A DNA stretch of 64,000 nucleotides. Source: Symbiodinium microadriaticum (lineage: Eukaryota; Sar; Dinophyceae; Suessiales; Symbiodiniaceae). This document shows positions 22,726-34,453 of the stretch, one piece after another. The notes under the pieces are model-generated. The model was not told where the DNA came from, ran no database searches, and was given only the letters and a program-made list of their open reading frames with translations. Positions within the stretch are counted from its first letter, which is position 1. Every line of letters starts with the position of its first letter. Both the position numbers and the translations under genes were made by a program. The stretch covers positions 339,150 through 403,149 of the forward strand of contig LSRX01000348.1 of the NCBI GenBank assembly GCA_001939145.1, given 5' to 3'.

Positions 22726-22870
22726 GTGGGCCTTAATAATTAAAGCAGGTTTTGGGGCATCTTATACTATAACTATGAATCAGGAGCCCCTGAATAGTAT
22801 TAGCAATTATTGAGGTAGACCTGAATTATGCTAAGGAACCCTTGAATAGTTTGGTAATTATTGAGGCCCC
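22726..22870. mobile_element. MITE-like element, family B divergent copy
   Basis: It begins GTGGGCCTTAATAATTA, continues with GCAGGTTTTGGGGCATCTTATACTATA-like sequence as in family B, and ends with the inverse TAATTATTGAGGCCCC. An internal direct duplication of GAATAGT...AATTATTGAGG makes it longer (145 bp). Confidence 0.45.
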
Positions 22871-23471
22871 GATATGAGTTTAGGGAGCAGGCTTTTTTTG
22901 GGGGCTTGGGGGCCCAGACGTGGTTCGTTCGTATTCAGCTTCACAGCCCTGCGCCACACGTGGGGAGATAAGTCGAGGACAGGTTGCCTCGATTGGAGCT
23001 GCTCTCCTGGAGCAGACGCTCGCCGCTCGCATGTTCAGGGATGATAGCTTGAAGCGTCTGCACCCGGTGCATGTTCCGCGCTGCCTTAATTGATTGGTCG
23101 GTACCCTAAACCCTAAACCCTAAACCCAAAACCAAAAACCCTAAACCCTAAACCCTAAGCCTCTTCGGCTTCGTCCCTCGTCCGGCTCCTGCCATAGTGC
23201 TCTTACTGAAACTTCTCGTGCAGCGATTGTCCGGCTGACCTTCCTCATCATGACGACATTGCAAAAGCTCTTCCGAGGCGTCAGTCGTGGGCGTGGGACT
23301 TATGCTTCCGGGTTGAGGTCAAGGAATTTGGGGTTTAAGGCCTTTAAGGCATCGGGTAGATCCTGCCTTCGGCTTTCATTCCGAAGTTCTCAGGAGCCCC
23401 GATCTTTAGAAACCCTGTCTGCACTTGGACCAGAACACCCTGAACCCCAAAAACCCTCAATCAAGCCCCCC

Positions 23472-23484
23472 NNNNNNNNNNNNN
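23472..23484. other. Assembly gap (13 N)
   Basis: Thirteen ambiguous bases; flanks are non-coding repeat-rich sequence. Confidence 0.99.
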
Positions 23485-25190
23485 AATTAGTCTAGGCTCC
23501 ATCTCCGAGAGAAGGAACCCAAGCTCGGAAACCCTAAACCCTTAATTCCCAGACCCTTAAGCTAATAAGACCCCAATGCCCCTAAACCCTAAACATCAGA
23601 AAACCAAAAAAACAAACTCGAAAGGCCCCCGAGACAGTACGCCCGCCAACCCCGAAAGGGGGGTGTGAGGGTTTAGTGGTCCAGGGTTTGAAACCTTGAC
23701 TGACCAAAACGGCAAAAGAACACCAGCAAAAAATCCGTGAACACACACCTCAGAAGGCCTGCCCGCTAAAACCCACCGCAACAGTTACACAGTCAACCCC
23801 ATGACTCCACGAAAGCCCCTGTAGTACCCCATTCCCTCAAAGCAATGCCTGAATCCTAACGCTCAAAAGGCCAACCCAAAACAATCCCCAAGGCCCTCCC
23901 TAAGCCCTAAGCCCTAGAACCCTAAAGCCTTAATTAAACCCTGAACCCCTGAAGCCCTAAATCCTTAAGCCCTAAACCCCTCAGCCCGAAAGCCCGACAA
24001 CTCCGGGAGCCCTACCTGGAGTGTCGAAGGCCGTAGCAGAGCACTTACCCCGCAGGCGGCGCCTTGGCATCAGGATGCAGGATTGGGATTTAGGAATCTA
24101 AGGTTTAGGTTCAAGGATTCAAGGGTGATTTAGGAATCTAGGGTTTAGGTTCAAGGGTTTAGGGCTTAGGGTTTAGAGTTGAGGGTTTAGGGCTTAGGGT
24201 TCAGGGCTTAGGGTTCAGGGTTTTAGCTGGTAAGCTTGAAGGTTTAAGGCTCGTAAGCTCTAAGGTATTAAGACCTGTAAACTCTGTGAGTTTCGGTTTT
24301 TCGGGGTTCTACTCCTAAGTCCGAAAACCCTGGGTTTTGGAGGGTTCGCTTCCTACTGATTCCCGGTTTCGGGTTCACTACAGCCCGAAACCCTGAGCCC
24401 CTATCAGGGTACTGCTGGGGTACTTTCAGGCCACTTCAAGGGTAATATAGGGTTCCTTGAAGTGCACTATAGGGAGTCCTTTAAGGGTAGGAAAGGGTTC
24501 CTTTAGGGGGGGTTTGCATGAAGCCAGCAACCCTGAAACGCTGAGAGCCGAAATTCCAACTGCTGCACCCTAACCCGTACACCCTACTTAAACCTGAAAG
24601 CCCTAAACCCTAAACCCTAAAAAACTAAACCCTAAAACCCTAATTGAGAGTTCTGGGTCTAGGATTCAGGATTTGTGGTGGAGGGGTCTGGGGATCAGTA
24701 TGTTCAAGGCTCGAGGTTGAGGCTTTGGAGTTTAGGGCTTTCAGGAGTGTCGCACTTGGGGCTAAAAGCCTATGCTTCAAGGTGGAAATTGTTTAGGACT
24801 TCGACTTTAGGTGTTCAGCTTGTAGTGGTTGGTATGTTAGGTTTTGGGACATCCACAGGTGGGACATGTAAAAAATGCATCTCGGCCCTGCTGCGCTGGG
24901 CCTGCGTACTTGGGGTGTGGGTGCTTCGGCGGGTGAGGCTTGAGGGCTTCTGGGGCGATAAGACTGCAGTGGCTCAAGTTTGAAAGCTCGCGGGTCAGGT
25001 CTAAAATGTTGTTGAAGCCTTGGGATCTTACCTTAACCACCCGCCCTAACCCAAGACCCTGATGCAGTCTCAGGCAGAAGCCCTGAACCCTCGCAGCATC
25101 TGGAGTCCGTTTCTAACGCGTGTCTTCATCGCAGGAGCTTGATGTAAGCCAACCCAGCTCCCAGCGAGTAAACAGCTGGCAGGGTTTCGA

Positions 25191-25348
25191 GCTTGTGGTT
25201 CGGGGTTGAGGAGGGTTTAGGGCTTAGGGTCGGTTTAGGTTTTAGGGTTTAGGCGTTTTAGGGTTTAGGGCTTGTGGTTCGGGGTTGAGGAGGGTTTAGG
25301 GCTTAGGGTCGGTTTAGGTTTTAGGGTTTAGGCGTTTTAGGGTTTAGG
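25191..25348 (+). repeat. 79-bp exact tandem duplication of telomere-like sequence
   Basis: The block beginning GCTTGTGGTTCGGGG at 25191 repeats without visible change from 25270. It contains several TTTAGGG variants. Confidence 0.85.
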
Positions 25349-25528
25349 GCTTAGGATTTAGGGCTTAGGGTCTGGGGCTTAATCGGTTTTAGGGGTTTTT
25401 AAGGTCTTGTCACTGCATTCAACTCTCAGGACGTGGATAGGGAATCACAAGTCAAGTGAGCAGTATGATATACTACAGCATTATGGTAATATACTATAAC
25501 ATAATGGTAATATACTATAGAAAGAACA

Positions 25529-25567
25529 TAATAGTAATATACTATAACATATAGTATATTACTATTA
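25529..25567. repeat. Perfect 17-bp inverted repeat, AT-rich
   Basis: TAATAGTAATATACTAT (25529-25545) and its exact inverse (25551-25567) are separated by five bases. It sits within a run of TAATATACTATA words from 25465. Confidence 0.8.
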
Positions 25568-25679
25568 CATAGTAAAAGCTTTACTATTCTAAAGTACATC
25601 TTCGGGCTCTGGCTTCTCCAGAGGTGCAGAGAGCCCATAGAATGAGTCATGGGGGGCGCAGGAATGCGTCCCCGATGAT

Positions 25680-28600
25680 CATCTCAATGCTAGTTTAGGG
25701 TTTAGGGTTTAGGTATCCGCGTTCCCTCGGATACCACCAAAAGGCGTCACGCAGGCTTTGCCTGTCGCTTCACGATCGTTAACTTCTCTGCACCTGAAGC
25801 TCTTGGAGCTTGTGGCAGTTACACCAGCTGATACTCTAAACCTGCAAACCAAGATGCTTGAAGCTCTAATAAGGTGCGGCTTTAGGAGTCAGGGCCATTT
25901 GGGGATTAAGGTTGGGACGTAAGATTTAGGGATTGGGCTGAGGATTTCGGCATAACATCTCAGAGAAACCAGCAAGCAGTCGCACTGTCAGAAGCAAAGA
26001 GCCGGGTGTGAAGTTGAAGGCCGAACCTCACGGTTGAGGGTTCAGGGTTTAGGGTTAACCCTTCAACTACCTTCACAGCCAGTGTGGTTCAAAACACTTT
26101 CAACCGGTGACACTTTGCAGCCATGAGACGCCTGTCAAAAATCAGATCGATCTTTGGGGGGGCGAAATCTCTCAGGGTGCTTAAACTTCTGCTACGCATG
26201 AGACCCAGGCTTCTTAGGGATCCTTTACAAAAGAGCCCCTTTTGAGTCCTACGCCCTCATAGATAGGCCTTTTAAAGGAGCCCTTATCAAACCTTCCATC
26301 TGAAAGCCCGAGCACCGGCCCTGATTCAAGGATTGCGAACGCCTGGGTGGGCCGAGAAGTCCTGGAAAGGGGGGGGGGTGATAAACGTGGCTTTTTAGTT
26401 CGGAATAAATACATAGATAAATACATAAGTACATACACACATACATAAACACAGACACATACATGTACATATATTTTGCTATCTATATATATATATATAT
26501 ATGTGTGTATACATGCATGTATACATCTGTTACTATACATATTTGAACTGGTGTAGGGGCTTAGGAGGTTGTTTAGCTGCTAAACGAGACTTGCTTCGCA
26601 GAGCTGTGCCATTCAACTAGCAAGGGATGTCCGGGCGTCATGTCAGCGTCCAGAGTTTACGTAAACCCTCGACCCTAGCTCAGCATGTACGATTTGAGGG
26701 TCGAAGCTTGATACCGTCGGGCTTGAAGCGTATGCAACCATGCCCTACGAAGCAAGAATCTGCTGAGTGGCGCGGTTCACCGGCAGTCTTTCTTTGACAG
26801 GCGCTCATGTAGTTCTACAGATGCACATTCGTTGGTGCATTCCCTTCAGCAATTCCAGTCACCTTGAGTGAATTAACCTGATCCGCGCTGACAGATCGTA
26901 AGGAGCAAGATCCGGTGCCTGCACACATGAATCAATCTCGGGGTCGGGTCGACCCCATCCATGATAGATAAAAGAAACAGAAGGTTATGATCTAGGATGG
27001 CCTTCTTCTGGGATTGAGGCTGCACTTAGTAGGTAGTTTGAGCCCCACGTCGGTTTTGGGAGAGGGTCTTGGGCACCTGTTCCGCGCCTTGACAAGCAGA
27101 ATATGTGGCTTGAGTACATAAGGTGTACAAAGGCACGGTTTTCAGACGGCACCCGGTGCGGGCAAGGAAAAGCCACCACAAATGCACACTCTCCAGAGTT
27201 CCGAAGTCGCCCCCTAAATAGACCCGCTAACAGCCTAGTATAATCCGGACCGTAAACCCTAAACCCTAAACCCTAAACCCTACATTGCCCTACATAAGAC
27301 CCGCGAACAGCCTCGTAGAATCTCGACCATAAGTCTGGTGCTAGGGTTTTGGAAGGTTTAGGGCACAAAGACATCCTACTTAGAGGTCCTAGTGCGAAGC
27401 CGGTGAGCAGAGATGGAGATCCACAGGCTCTCGAGTCTAAGGGTGAAAGGGTTTAGGGTTTAGGGTTTCGGGTTTAGAGTTTCGGGCTTAGGGTTTAGGG
27501 TTTCGGGTTTAGGGTTTAGGGTTTAGGGGCTTGTAGGTTCAGCTAAGGGTAGCCAAGGTTGGCCCAAGAACCCTGTCTGTGTAATCTTTGCGAGGTGATG
27601 TGCTGAAAACCGCAAGAGCACCTGCCCGCACCCAGCAACTACTGTAGCAGCCACACATTTTTATCTCTTCCGCCTGACCTCTTTTGCTTGCCAGCTGCTA
27701 CGATTCCTGTGATACCAGCTTAAACTCACTTGCTATCATTCATGCTAGCACCTGAGCCATAAACCTTGTTCCAGCTGACAAGCACATTATCCAGCAAAGT
27801 CAGCTAAACACTACTGCAAAACGCCAAAGCCCTGAGCCCTTGCCCTGGACTTTGAAACCTGAATGCCAGACCCCAGATCCCAAATGCCTCATCAAGGGTT
27901 TCTTGTCCCACTGCAGCTAGTACCCGAAACTCCCTACTGGGAGGAGCCAGAGGGGCCTGAGTTTTAGGGTTTAGGGATTTGGGATGCCTCATCCAGGAGG
28001 ACCATTGCTTTCCGGCGGATCGCGGCCGGCGTCCCGCCTGAGTACGCGGGAAGGCGCAGAACAGAGTAGGCAAGTCCATAGATTTCAGAATTTAGGGTTT
28101 AGGTTCAAATCCGCTTTAAGTTTCACTTCAGCTGGTTTGTCCTCGTTTTCCGACATCCAACCTGCCCACAATGCCCAGCCGCATTCTACAGGGGCCCTTA
28201 ATGCGTTAGAACTGGCTCTGAGGGTATATCATGCTATAATCAGATAGTAGGAACTTAAGACTTTAGTCGAGGTTGAAAAGTCATTCTTCAAACCCGAAGA
28301 TTACGCTGTATGTTGATGTATATGACGCGGAAAAGACAAATGCTCAGGGGTAAACTGTGCAAACCGCGGTCCCGGTGAATGCTTGATCTTCTTCTTACTT
28401 CCCCAATAAGCCAGGGAAATAAAAGGTTAAACTTTCAGATTACTACTAAACAATAAGAGCCCAAAAAGTTTAAAGGTTGGATATTGGGGAACTAAGTTGT
28501 CTACCCTCCGACCTGAGCCCGAAAGCCCCAATCTTTACCCCGACAGCAGAAGCGCTGATCTCCAACTATCGTCAGCTGCACGTAGTTTTTTGGGTTTAGG

Positions 28601-29640
28601 GGTTTAGGGCTTTAGGGTTTTTAGGGGTTTAGGGGTGCAGGGTTTTTAGGGGCTTTAGGGGCTTAGGGGTTATGGGTTAGGGCCTAGGGACCCAGCATCG
28701 CCTCATCCGTCTTCACGTGAACATTCGACTTTGTCCAAGGATCCGTGCCCGTGGGCCTCGATCCCGTCCAAGTAACGAAGCCAGTGCCTCCGCGTCCTAA
28801 TAGGACAGGACATACACCCTGTCATTTTTCTTGAACTAAACTAAACATGCCAGCATATCGGCGGTGTAGCCGCTGTGAGTCTTCAGGACCTTCAGGAGCT
28901 CGCCACAAACGAGAGAATGCCCTCAAGTTGAATGATGACTGTGCAAACATCTTTGATGTTTGAAACTTGAACTGGGCGCATCGCTGAGGCATGCTCAACG
29001 GTGACCTGCCACAACATTCCCCCAGCAGCCGCTTACGCCTCACAACGACTTTGCAGCTGGCCTCCCCAAGCACAACGGCCCGTGGCTCGTCGTCTTCCTC
29101 AAACATGCCACTGCAATTCTAAAGCACGTCCCGCTAGATGTCCCGGATGATACTAAACAAACCATAACAGACTACGAGGTACGATCAAGTACGAGATTAT
29201 ATCTCGTAGTATAGTCATAAACAGTATAGTACGCAAGAATATCCTTTCATTTACTATAACTTACTATAACATGCTAGAAAGACTATAGCATATACCATAT
29301 TAAGACGTTTTTTGGAACCCAAGAGCAAATCCGGGTCCGAAAAAGCAGCAGCCCAAGCAACCTACAAGCTTCGAAACGCAGCCATGAAGAAAGCCAAAAC
29401 ACGGGGTTCAGGGTTTAGGGGTCCTGAGTTTACCACAAGACACCGAATCCCCCAGCCCCCCCGTCGAGTCCCCCCTGCAATCTATGACTGGATTCCATTT
29501 TTTTCACAGCACTTCCTGGCACCTGACTATGCCCAACATAAAGGAAGTCGGAAGCCTACGTTTCAAGAGCCATCATACCAACAGCGCCCTGGAAACTAAA
29601 TCCACAGCCGCAGCCTTGATCCCTGCACCACTTAACACCC
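25680..29640. other. Non-coding, telomere-motif-strewn sequence with microsatellite
   Basis: CATA/TA microsatellite at 26405-26530. Telomere-like tracts lie at 27252-27286 (-), 27445-27530 (+) and 28588-28683 (+). A minus-strand 94-codon frame at 28822-29106, beginning MFEEDDEPRAVVLGEASCK, is the most protein-like but is unrecognised. Confidence 0.45.
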
Positions 29641-29654
29641 CATTATTAAGAACC

Positions 29655-30165
29655 CTGATACCGGAGGCCCTAAAACCTAAACCTCTACACCGCTAACCCC
29701 TACACCCCTAAACCCCCAAGCCTTAAACCTAAACCCCCAATACAAACCCCTAAACCCCAAACCCCTACACCCCTAAGCCCTAAGCCTCATATACCTAAAC
29801 CCCGAATATAAGCCCCTAAACCGCGAACCCCTACAGCCCTAAGCCTACCCCGAATATAAACCCCTAAACCCCAAACCCCTACACCCCTAGACCCTAAGCC
29901 TTAAACCTAAACCCCTAATATAAACCCCTAAACCCCAAGCCCGACACCCCTAAACCCTAAACTTAAACCCCAAACCCCTACACCCTAGACCCCTAAACTT
30001 AAACCCCAAACCCTGAACCCCTAAACCGCAAACCTCTACACCCCTAAAACCTGTAACTATAACCCTACACCCAAACCTCAAAGCGGCCCTACACCCCTAA
30101 ACCCTACACCCCTAAACCCCAAAAAACCCTAAACCCTAAACCCTACACCCCTAAACCATAGAAGA
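29655..30165 (-). repeat. Long degenerate CCCTAAA block with higher-order units
   Basis: Mostly CCCCTAAA, CCCCAAA and CCCTACA variants. The tag AATATAAACCCC (or a near match) recurs at 29739, 29805, 29853 and 29917 (spacings 66, 48 and 64), so whole groups of telomere-like units have been duplicated together. Confidence 0.8.
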
Positions 30166-30249
30166 CCGAGATCCCCACAGACCCTTGGATCTTCTGTCGC
30201 GCGGCACCACCACACCTGGCAGAGAGGAGATGAAACCTTTGGGCTCAAG

Positions 30250-30600
30250 AGCTTAGAGTTTAGGGTCTAGGGTTTCGGGTTTAGGGTTTAGAGGTTTTAG
30301 GGTTTAGAATTTAGGGTTTAGGGCTTCGGGTTAAGGGTTTTGGGTTTAAGGGTTAAGGGTTTACGGAGTAGGCTGTATGGATGAGGGCCTTGGGGTTTAG
30401 GGTTTAGGGCTTTGGGGTTTAGGATTTTAGGGTACATAGGGCTTTGGCTTCAGGGTTTAGGGCTTTGAGGTTTAGGATTTTAGAGTTTAGGCTTTATGGA
30501 TAAGAGTTTCACGGTGTTGGGGTTGGGGCTTAGGGTTTAGGCTTTAGGGCTGAGGCTTAAGGGTTTGAGGTTTAGGGCTTAGGGGGTTAAGGTTCAGGCT
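30250..30600 (+). repeat. Long degenerate TTTAGGG block
   Basis: TTTAGGG, TTTCGGG, TTTTGGGG and CTTAGGG variants. It follows the CCCTAAA block after about 90 bp of unrelated sequence, so the two together form a divergent pair. Confidence 0.8.
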
Positions 30601-33050
30601 TGGGATTTTGTTGTATGAAATATAGTATGACTGCATAGGGACGATAACGAGATAGTGCTACTTCAGACCCTCCTAAAAACAAAAAAAACTTTTGTCCCAC
30701 GTGTCTGATCCTCGCCAAACCCAGAAAGTTCCAGTCTGCACCCTGGGGCCCAGGGAAGTTCACCCGAACTGAGGAGGACCCTAACTATAAAGAGCTTCCT
30801 CTAACCGGAGCCCATCTTAGAAACCCCTACAACTACCGAACTCCTGGTAAAAATCCACGAGTTGGGTACTGACCCCCCCAACAAATACCAGGCCGCTGCC
30901 TTCCAGTGTGTCTTTGTTACCACGGCCTGCACGAAGTTCTTCTGGCTCTTGGCTTTCAGACCCCAACACTCACAGACCCTTCCATTTCAAAGCCTCATCG
31001 AATCGTGGGATTTGGGGCTTACGGGTTTCAGGATCTAACTTAAGGAGTTTATGCACTGGGGGGGTAGAACAGATACCCCCGCCTGTCCCCTAAGGAAAAT
31101 GGAAGCGCTAGTGACTCCTCCGGCTCAAGAAGAAACAACAACAACAGCCCACACTGCGACACCTGGCTAAGTTTTTATGCTGCTTCCTCCTGGGGAGTGC
31201 GAACTATGCATCTCCAAGCATCACCCTGCGGGAGCAAGGTTAGGGGTTTAGGATTTAAGATCCCGGAAACCCCAAGCTTCTAAGCCCTAACCTGGGGCTT
31301 ACTGTTTGAGGCTTAGGGCTCCAGAATTGTCTTGGTCAGGTATTCACGGGGTTCTTGTGGGACTGACACCATACAGGGGCCTGTGCAAGTAGAATGGTGA
31401 TATATTACAGTTACACTCTATCAGGAACCTCAAAACATAAAATTGATAACTATACGGCTTCTCTATTTGATAGGTGCGGAGTCATAGAGAGTGTGTGGAC
31501 TGCGGTATCGGAGGTGGGGGCTTAGAGCCTTAATCCTAAAGCCCAAGCGGCTTAGGATGTCGCGCTTAGGGCTTAGAGGCTGAAATCCCTAAACGCAGTT
31601 GGGTCGGCTGCAGCAGTATCTGAAAATCAAAGACTCCCTCACTTTAGCTTTTCAGTAGAGTTGAGGGCTAGGAAAACCATCGAATATTCGATCTACGCGG
31701 CTTACAACGGGAAGGCGACAGAACTCGCGTTTAGGCAGTAGATAAAGGCTTAGGTCGGGGCTTTGGAACACTCAACCCTCTAGAAGCTTTGTGATGACCC
31801 CGGGATCTTATATACTATATTATATAGTATTACTACTAGTATTAGTATTAGCATTAGCATTAGCATTTAAAACTGATGTGATGTTATGACATAGTCATAA
31901 AAACATGGAAGAAGAAAGGTACGTGAGGAACACCCAGCAGTCATCCACAACCTGCAACCAGTAAACTCCGCAAACCCCCCAAAAAACCTAACTGCGTCCT
32001 GCCTGCCAGATCCGTTAGATCCTTGCTCCCCGACCGGTCTCCTCGGTACCGGAAAAATCTTGCAGGGTTCAGGGTTTAGGGTACCTTAAACCCTAAGCCC
32101 GAAACCCTCAACCATAAACCCCTAAACCCTAAACCCCTAAACTCCTAAACTCTAAACCCTGTTGTAAAGAAGCTGCAGCCCTTCTGCCAGCTTATTGGGG
32201 CTTCCAGTGCTGGGCGTACCCTGATGTTACAGTGGGTTTAGGGTTTAGGGTTTATAGGGCTTAGGGCTTAGGGTTGCTGGGCCCCTGAAATCCAACATAA
32301 CACAAAGAAACATGCCCTTGGGTTTGTAGTTTACACTGCAAGAAACACTCCATGGGCTTCCTGAAGAACATTCAAAAATCCGCGCCACAAGACGCCTAAA
32401 CATCTGAGGAAGATCTCTGAGCTCAGCTTTCAAGGATTCATGGATCAAGTTGGGGTTTCGGGTTTAGGGTTAGACCTACCTTAAACCCTAGACCTAGTAA
32501 GAATTACGCCCAGTCCAAACCTTATCAATCCCGCCCCAACAGGCTAAATCGCAGGCCGCCAGGGCTGTTTTGGGTTTTGGAACCGGGAACCCAATTCAAC
32601 CATGCTGTCGCCAAGCCGCGTCCTGGTCCTTTCGACAAGTCCCCCGAGGCCTGCGGCACTTGCAAGTGTTCTCGGTGTTTTTAAGGCGACTAGGGTTCTT
32701 TCTTGGGTATATTCTACTATAAATAATCATAAAAGGGAACCCCCCCCCAAAAAAAAAAGGTATCTGCGAGTACTCCAGCCCTCCTATATTGAGTGCTTTT
32801 GCTTTGGGGGTTTGCGGGGGATTCTGGGCTTCAGGATTCATTGGTTCGCCTTCCAGGGGGTCTTGAGGTTTAGGAAAACCCTAAAAACCCCGAAACCCTA
32901 AAGCCCTAAACCCCTAAACCCTAAACCCCTAACCCCTAAACCCTAAAACCCTTAAACCGTTAGTATCACGTTACAACCATATTTTGGGCCTGTGACAAAA
33001 TGAATTGGGAAAGGGGGATCTCCCTGGTTCGGTCACCTGTTGCGCCCCCC
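30601..33050. other. Non-coding, telomere-motif-strewn sequence
   Basis: No supported gene. CCCTAAA-type runs lie at 32085-32160 and 32875-32956, and a simple ATTAGC/ATTAGT array at 31838-31868. Confidence 0.5.
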
Positions 33051-33054
33051 GAAC

Positions 33055-33245
33055 CTTAGGGGTTAGGGTCTATAGGGGTTTAGGGTTTAGGGGTTTAGCT
33101 TAGGGTTTAGGGTTTAGGGGTTTAGGGGTTTAGGGGTTTAGGGGTTTAGGGGTTAGGGTTTAGGGTTTAGGGTTTGGGGCTTTAGGGTTTAGGGTTTAGG
33201 GTTTGGGGCTTAGGGTTTAGGGTTTGGGGTTTAGGGTTTAATGCT
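33055..33245 (+). repeat. Mixed TTTAGGG/TTTAGGGG array
   Basis: Five or so 8-mers TTTAGGGG in a row (about 33115-33155) are embedded in 7-mers. This is a clear case of the two unit lengths coexisting. Confidence 0.85.
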
Positions 33246-33392
33246 TAGGGCTTCAGACCTTTCAGAAAGCAAGGAGCCATCATGGACCCTTACTACAGGG
33301 CCTCGTGACCAAGTAGGAAACCCGAAGCAAAGCTCCTGGGGGTGAGAAAAAACGGAAACAGAAGCTTTCCCAAGGAGTCCGGTACCCGTCTG

Positions 33393-33487
33393 AGGGGCTG
33401 AGTACCCTCACGGTTTAGGGTTTAGGGCTAGAATTACAATAGGGTTATATAAGCCCCAAAAGGTTAAAGGTTACCTACTCAGCTCCT
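33393..33487. mobile_element. MITE-like element, family D copy 1
   Basis: Begins AGGGGCTGAGTACCCT and ends GGTTACCTACTCAGCTCCT, an imperfect inverse. The interior TTATATAAGCCCCAAAAGG is shared with the copy at 45085-45181. Confidence 0.6.
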
Positions 33488-33902
33488 ACGCCGTGAATGA
33501 AATGAAAGGACAGAGTTGAACAAACCAGGGATCCTGTCATGTTTCAAAAAGTGTGCCTTAGGGGCTCAAGGCTTCAAGGTTAGGGCTTCTTTACAGGCTG
33601 GCTTGTAGTAAGCGTATGAACCCAGATTAATTTGGAGGCCGGATCATAGTATCCCTGTATAGTCTGTATAGTCACTGTGCAGCTACTTTGTTATCATGCA
33701 CTCCCGTAGCCCTATTCTGTGTAGTAGGGTCCCCATGTTACCGCTTATGGAAAACACTTATGGAACCCTGGAAGGAACCCTTGTAGAAACAGAAGGGACT
33801 GTCATGGGTTTTTGCACACCACTGTTTCGCAGACTTTTCCGTGCTTGTTCGGGCTTAGGGTTCAGGTTCCTGCTTCGGAAGGCACCCCTGCAAGGTTACA
33901 GT

Positions 33903-34053
33903 GCCACCAAAAAAACCAAAAAAACCAAAAAAACCCAAAAAAACAAAAAAACCAAAAAAACCAAAAAAAACAAAAAAACCAAGGATTTCCACACTAGTCT
34001 GAAGGATTCCGACTAGTGTGAAAATCTTTGGTTTTTTTGGTTTTTTTGGTTTC
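33903..34053. repeat. Poly(ACCAAAAAA) run ending in a long hairpin
   Basis: An AAAAAAACC-type run leads into arms around an 11-base loop at 34000-34010. The inner nine base pairs (ACACTAGTC with GACTAGTGT) are perfect. The arms continue, with about two mismatches, out to about 33971 and 34039, where A-runs pair with the T-runs of GGTTTTTTT. It lies 400 bp upstream of the three-gene module. A hairpin end of the element, a transcription stop or an independent insertion are all possible. Confidence 0.7.
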
Positions 34054-34166
34054 TGCCCCAGGTGACGCGCCCGGACTTCCTCACGCGGCTGCTTTTCCCT
34101 AGGGTTTAGGGTCTACTTAGCGCTGTCTACGTAACCCTAAACGACTGTCCACTCTATGTTATGTTG

Positions 34167-34216
34167 TGCTTATAAGCAGTCCGGCTGCTTATAAGCACTG
34201 CTTCTGCTTATAAGCA
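34167..34216. promoter_or_regulatory. Three 12-bp palindromes at exact 19-bp spacing (iteron-like array)
   Basis: TGCTTATAAGCA, a perfect palindrome, occurs at 34167-34178, 34186-34197 and 34205-34216. The 7-bp spacers differ, so the palindromes are conserved rather than being a simple tandem copy. The array is 238 bp upstream of the first gene. It could be a binding array for the NTPase or transposase, or for a repressor; the TATAA core could also serve as a promoter element. Confidence 0.75.
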
Positions 34217-34453
34217 ATACTCCACAAGCAATAGGGGCCGTATGACTAGCTATTCTATGTTATTCTATTGCTCTGGTTGTTTTAGATGCACCTCGGCTGC
34301 ATTTGGTGTGTTTTCTTCGACTTTTTGGCGCTGTTTGCGACTAGACTTTGAGACGACGGCCTGCGCGGGACAAGGCTTTGAGAAACAACTTGTATTCGAA
34401 GGCATCTGGCTGTATAGAGCCTTTGCACGTAGCTTGTTTAGTTACACCTAGCC

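Larger units (their letters stand above)
21800..25190. other. Non-coding, telomere-motif-strewn sequence
   Basis: No supported gene. Telomere-like tracts lie at 23101-23158 (-), 24110-24230 (+, degenerate) and 24597-24645 (-). Frames such as 24675-24983 and 23250-23471 are repeat-derived or end at the gap. Confidence 0.5.

Noticed and set aside
29655-30600. Possible ancestral chromosome end-to-end fusion
   Set aside because: The order is CCCTAAA then TTTAGGG on +, the reverse of what a fusion leaves, and the blocks are separated by unrelated sequence.
34242-34451. 69-codon frame directly upstream of the module's first gene
   Set aside because: It is out of frame with the gene, Cys/Phe-rich without a domain, and overlaps the likely leader region.
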